Source of the DNA: DATIJJ01 sp039936115
GTDB taxonomy: Bacteria; Pseudomonadota; Gammaproteobacteria; DSM-16500
DNA length: 6,748 nt
NCBI GenBank assembly: GCA_039936115.1
Contig: JBDTIZ010000090.1
Span: 1 to 6,748 of the forward strand
Reading direction: 5' to 3'
Under the pieces are notes generated by a model. The model was not told where the DNA came from. It was given only the letters and a program-made list of their open reading frames with translations, and searched no databases. Both the position numbers and the translations under genes were made by a program. Positions 6,633 through 6,748 of this stretch are shown here, piece by piece. The stretch's first letter is position 1. Each line of letters opens with the position of its first letter.

Positions 6633-6661
6633 TCTGTTTGGCGTTGATTGGATTACTATTT

Positions 6662-6702
6662 GCGGGAAGTCAGCAAGGCGGGAAGCACGCTGAAGGTGGG
6701 AA
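6662..6702. repeat. Three short direct repeats upstream of the giant ORF promoter
   Basis: GCGGGAAG occurs at 6662-6669 and 6678-6685, and a variant, GTGGGAA, follows at 6696-6702; copies start 16 and 18 bp apart. The patch is GC-rich compared with the giant ORF. It lies about 70-110 bp upstream of the predicted transcription start. It may be a degraded intergenic repeat or a protein-binding patch; nothing distinguishes these here. Confidence 0.35.
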
Positions 6703-6722
6703 CCCGTTTTGCTGTCACGCAC

Positions 6723-6748
6723 CGTCATTGCGAGCGCAAGCGAAGCAA
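6723..6748 (+). repeat. Dispersed repeat, truncated by the window end
   Basis: Begins CGTCATTGCGAG and runs to GAAGCAA at the last base, with an internal TTGC-GAGC-GCAA hairpin (6728-6739). I recognise this as the start of a widespread proteobacterial intergenic repeat that typically continues as GAAGCAATCC. Its CGTC start resembles the minus-strand reading of the element at 1432-1462. Only the left part is present, so its extent is unknown. Confidence 0.55.

Overview
All three genes lie on the minus strand and read right to left: a very large unknown protein (start about 6521, end 1584), then tpiA (1279 to 527), then secG (441 to 55). The tpiA-secG pair is a housekeeping arrangement common in gammaproteobacteria. 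SecG has the usual two-helix architecture, and TpiA has every catalytic motif intact. The giant ORF, the dispersed palindromic repeats and a PmrA-like box suggest an intracellular or host-associated gammaproteobacterium of the Legionellales/Coxiellaceae type. That placement is an inference from these traits; no marker gene here settles it.

Layout from left to right: a single REP-like hairpin (20-46); secG; an 85-bp gap without a convincing promoter; tpiA with a plausible sigma-70 promoter (1311-1339); a 295-bp intergenic region holding a decayed palindromic repeat (1432-1462) and a complete REPIN-like pair of inverted REPs (1484-1575); the giant ORF; and 182 bp upstream of it with a perfect TATAAT, a PmrA-type half-site pair replacing the -35, three short direct repeats and, at the window edge, the start of another dispersed repeat (6723-6748).

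The giant protein (1645 residues from the preferred start) is the unusual part. It has no signal peptide, no clear membrane segment and no recognisable catalytic motif. Its architecture is readable by eye: an acidic N-terminus, a duplicated block of about 110 residues, a helical region where one motif recurs every 140-160 residues, a highly charged coiled coil, and a compact C-terminal region. Its DNA is visibly AT-richer than tpiA, and dispersed repeats flank it on both sides. Together with the PmrA-like promoter this looks like an acquired accessory gene, possibly a secreted effector. The effector role is inference.

TpiA and SecG do not work together biochemically; they are probably co-transcribed by conserved linkage. 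Nothing suggests that the giant protein functions with either.
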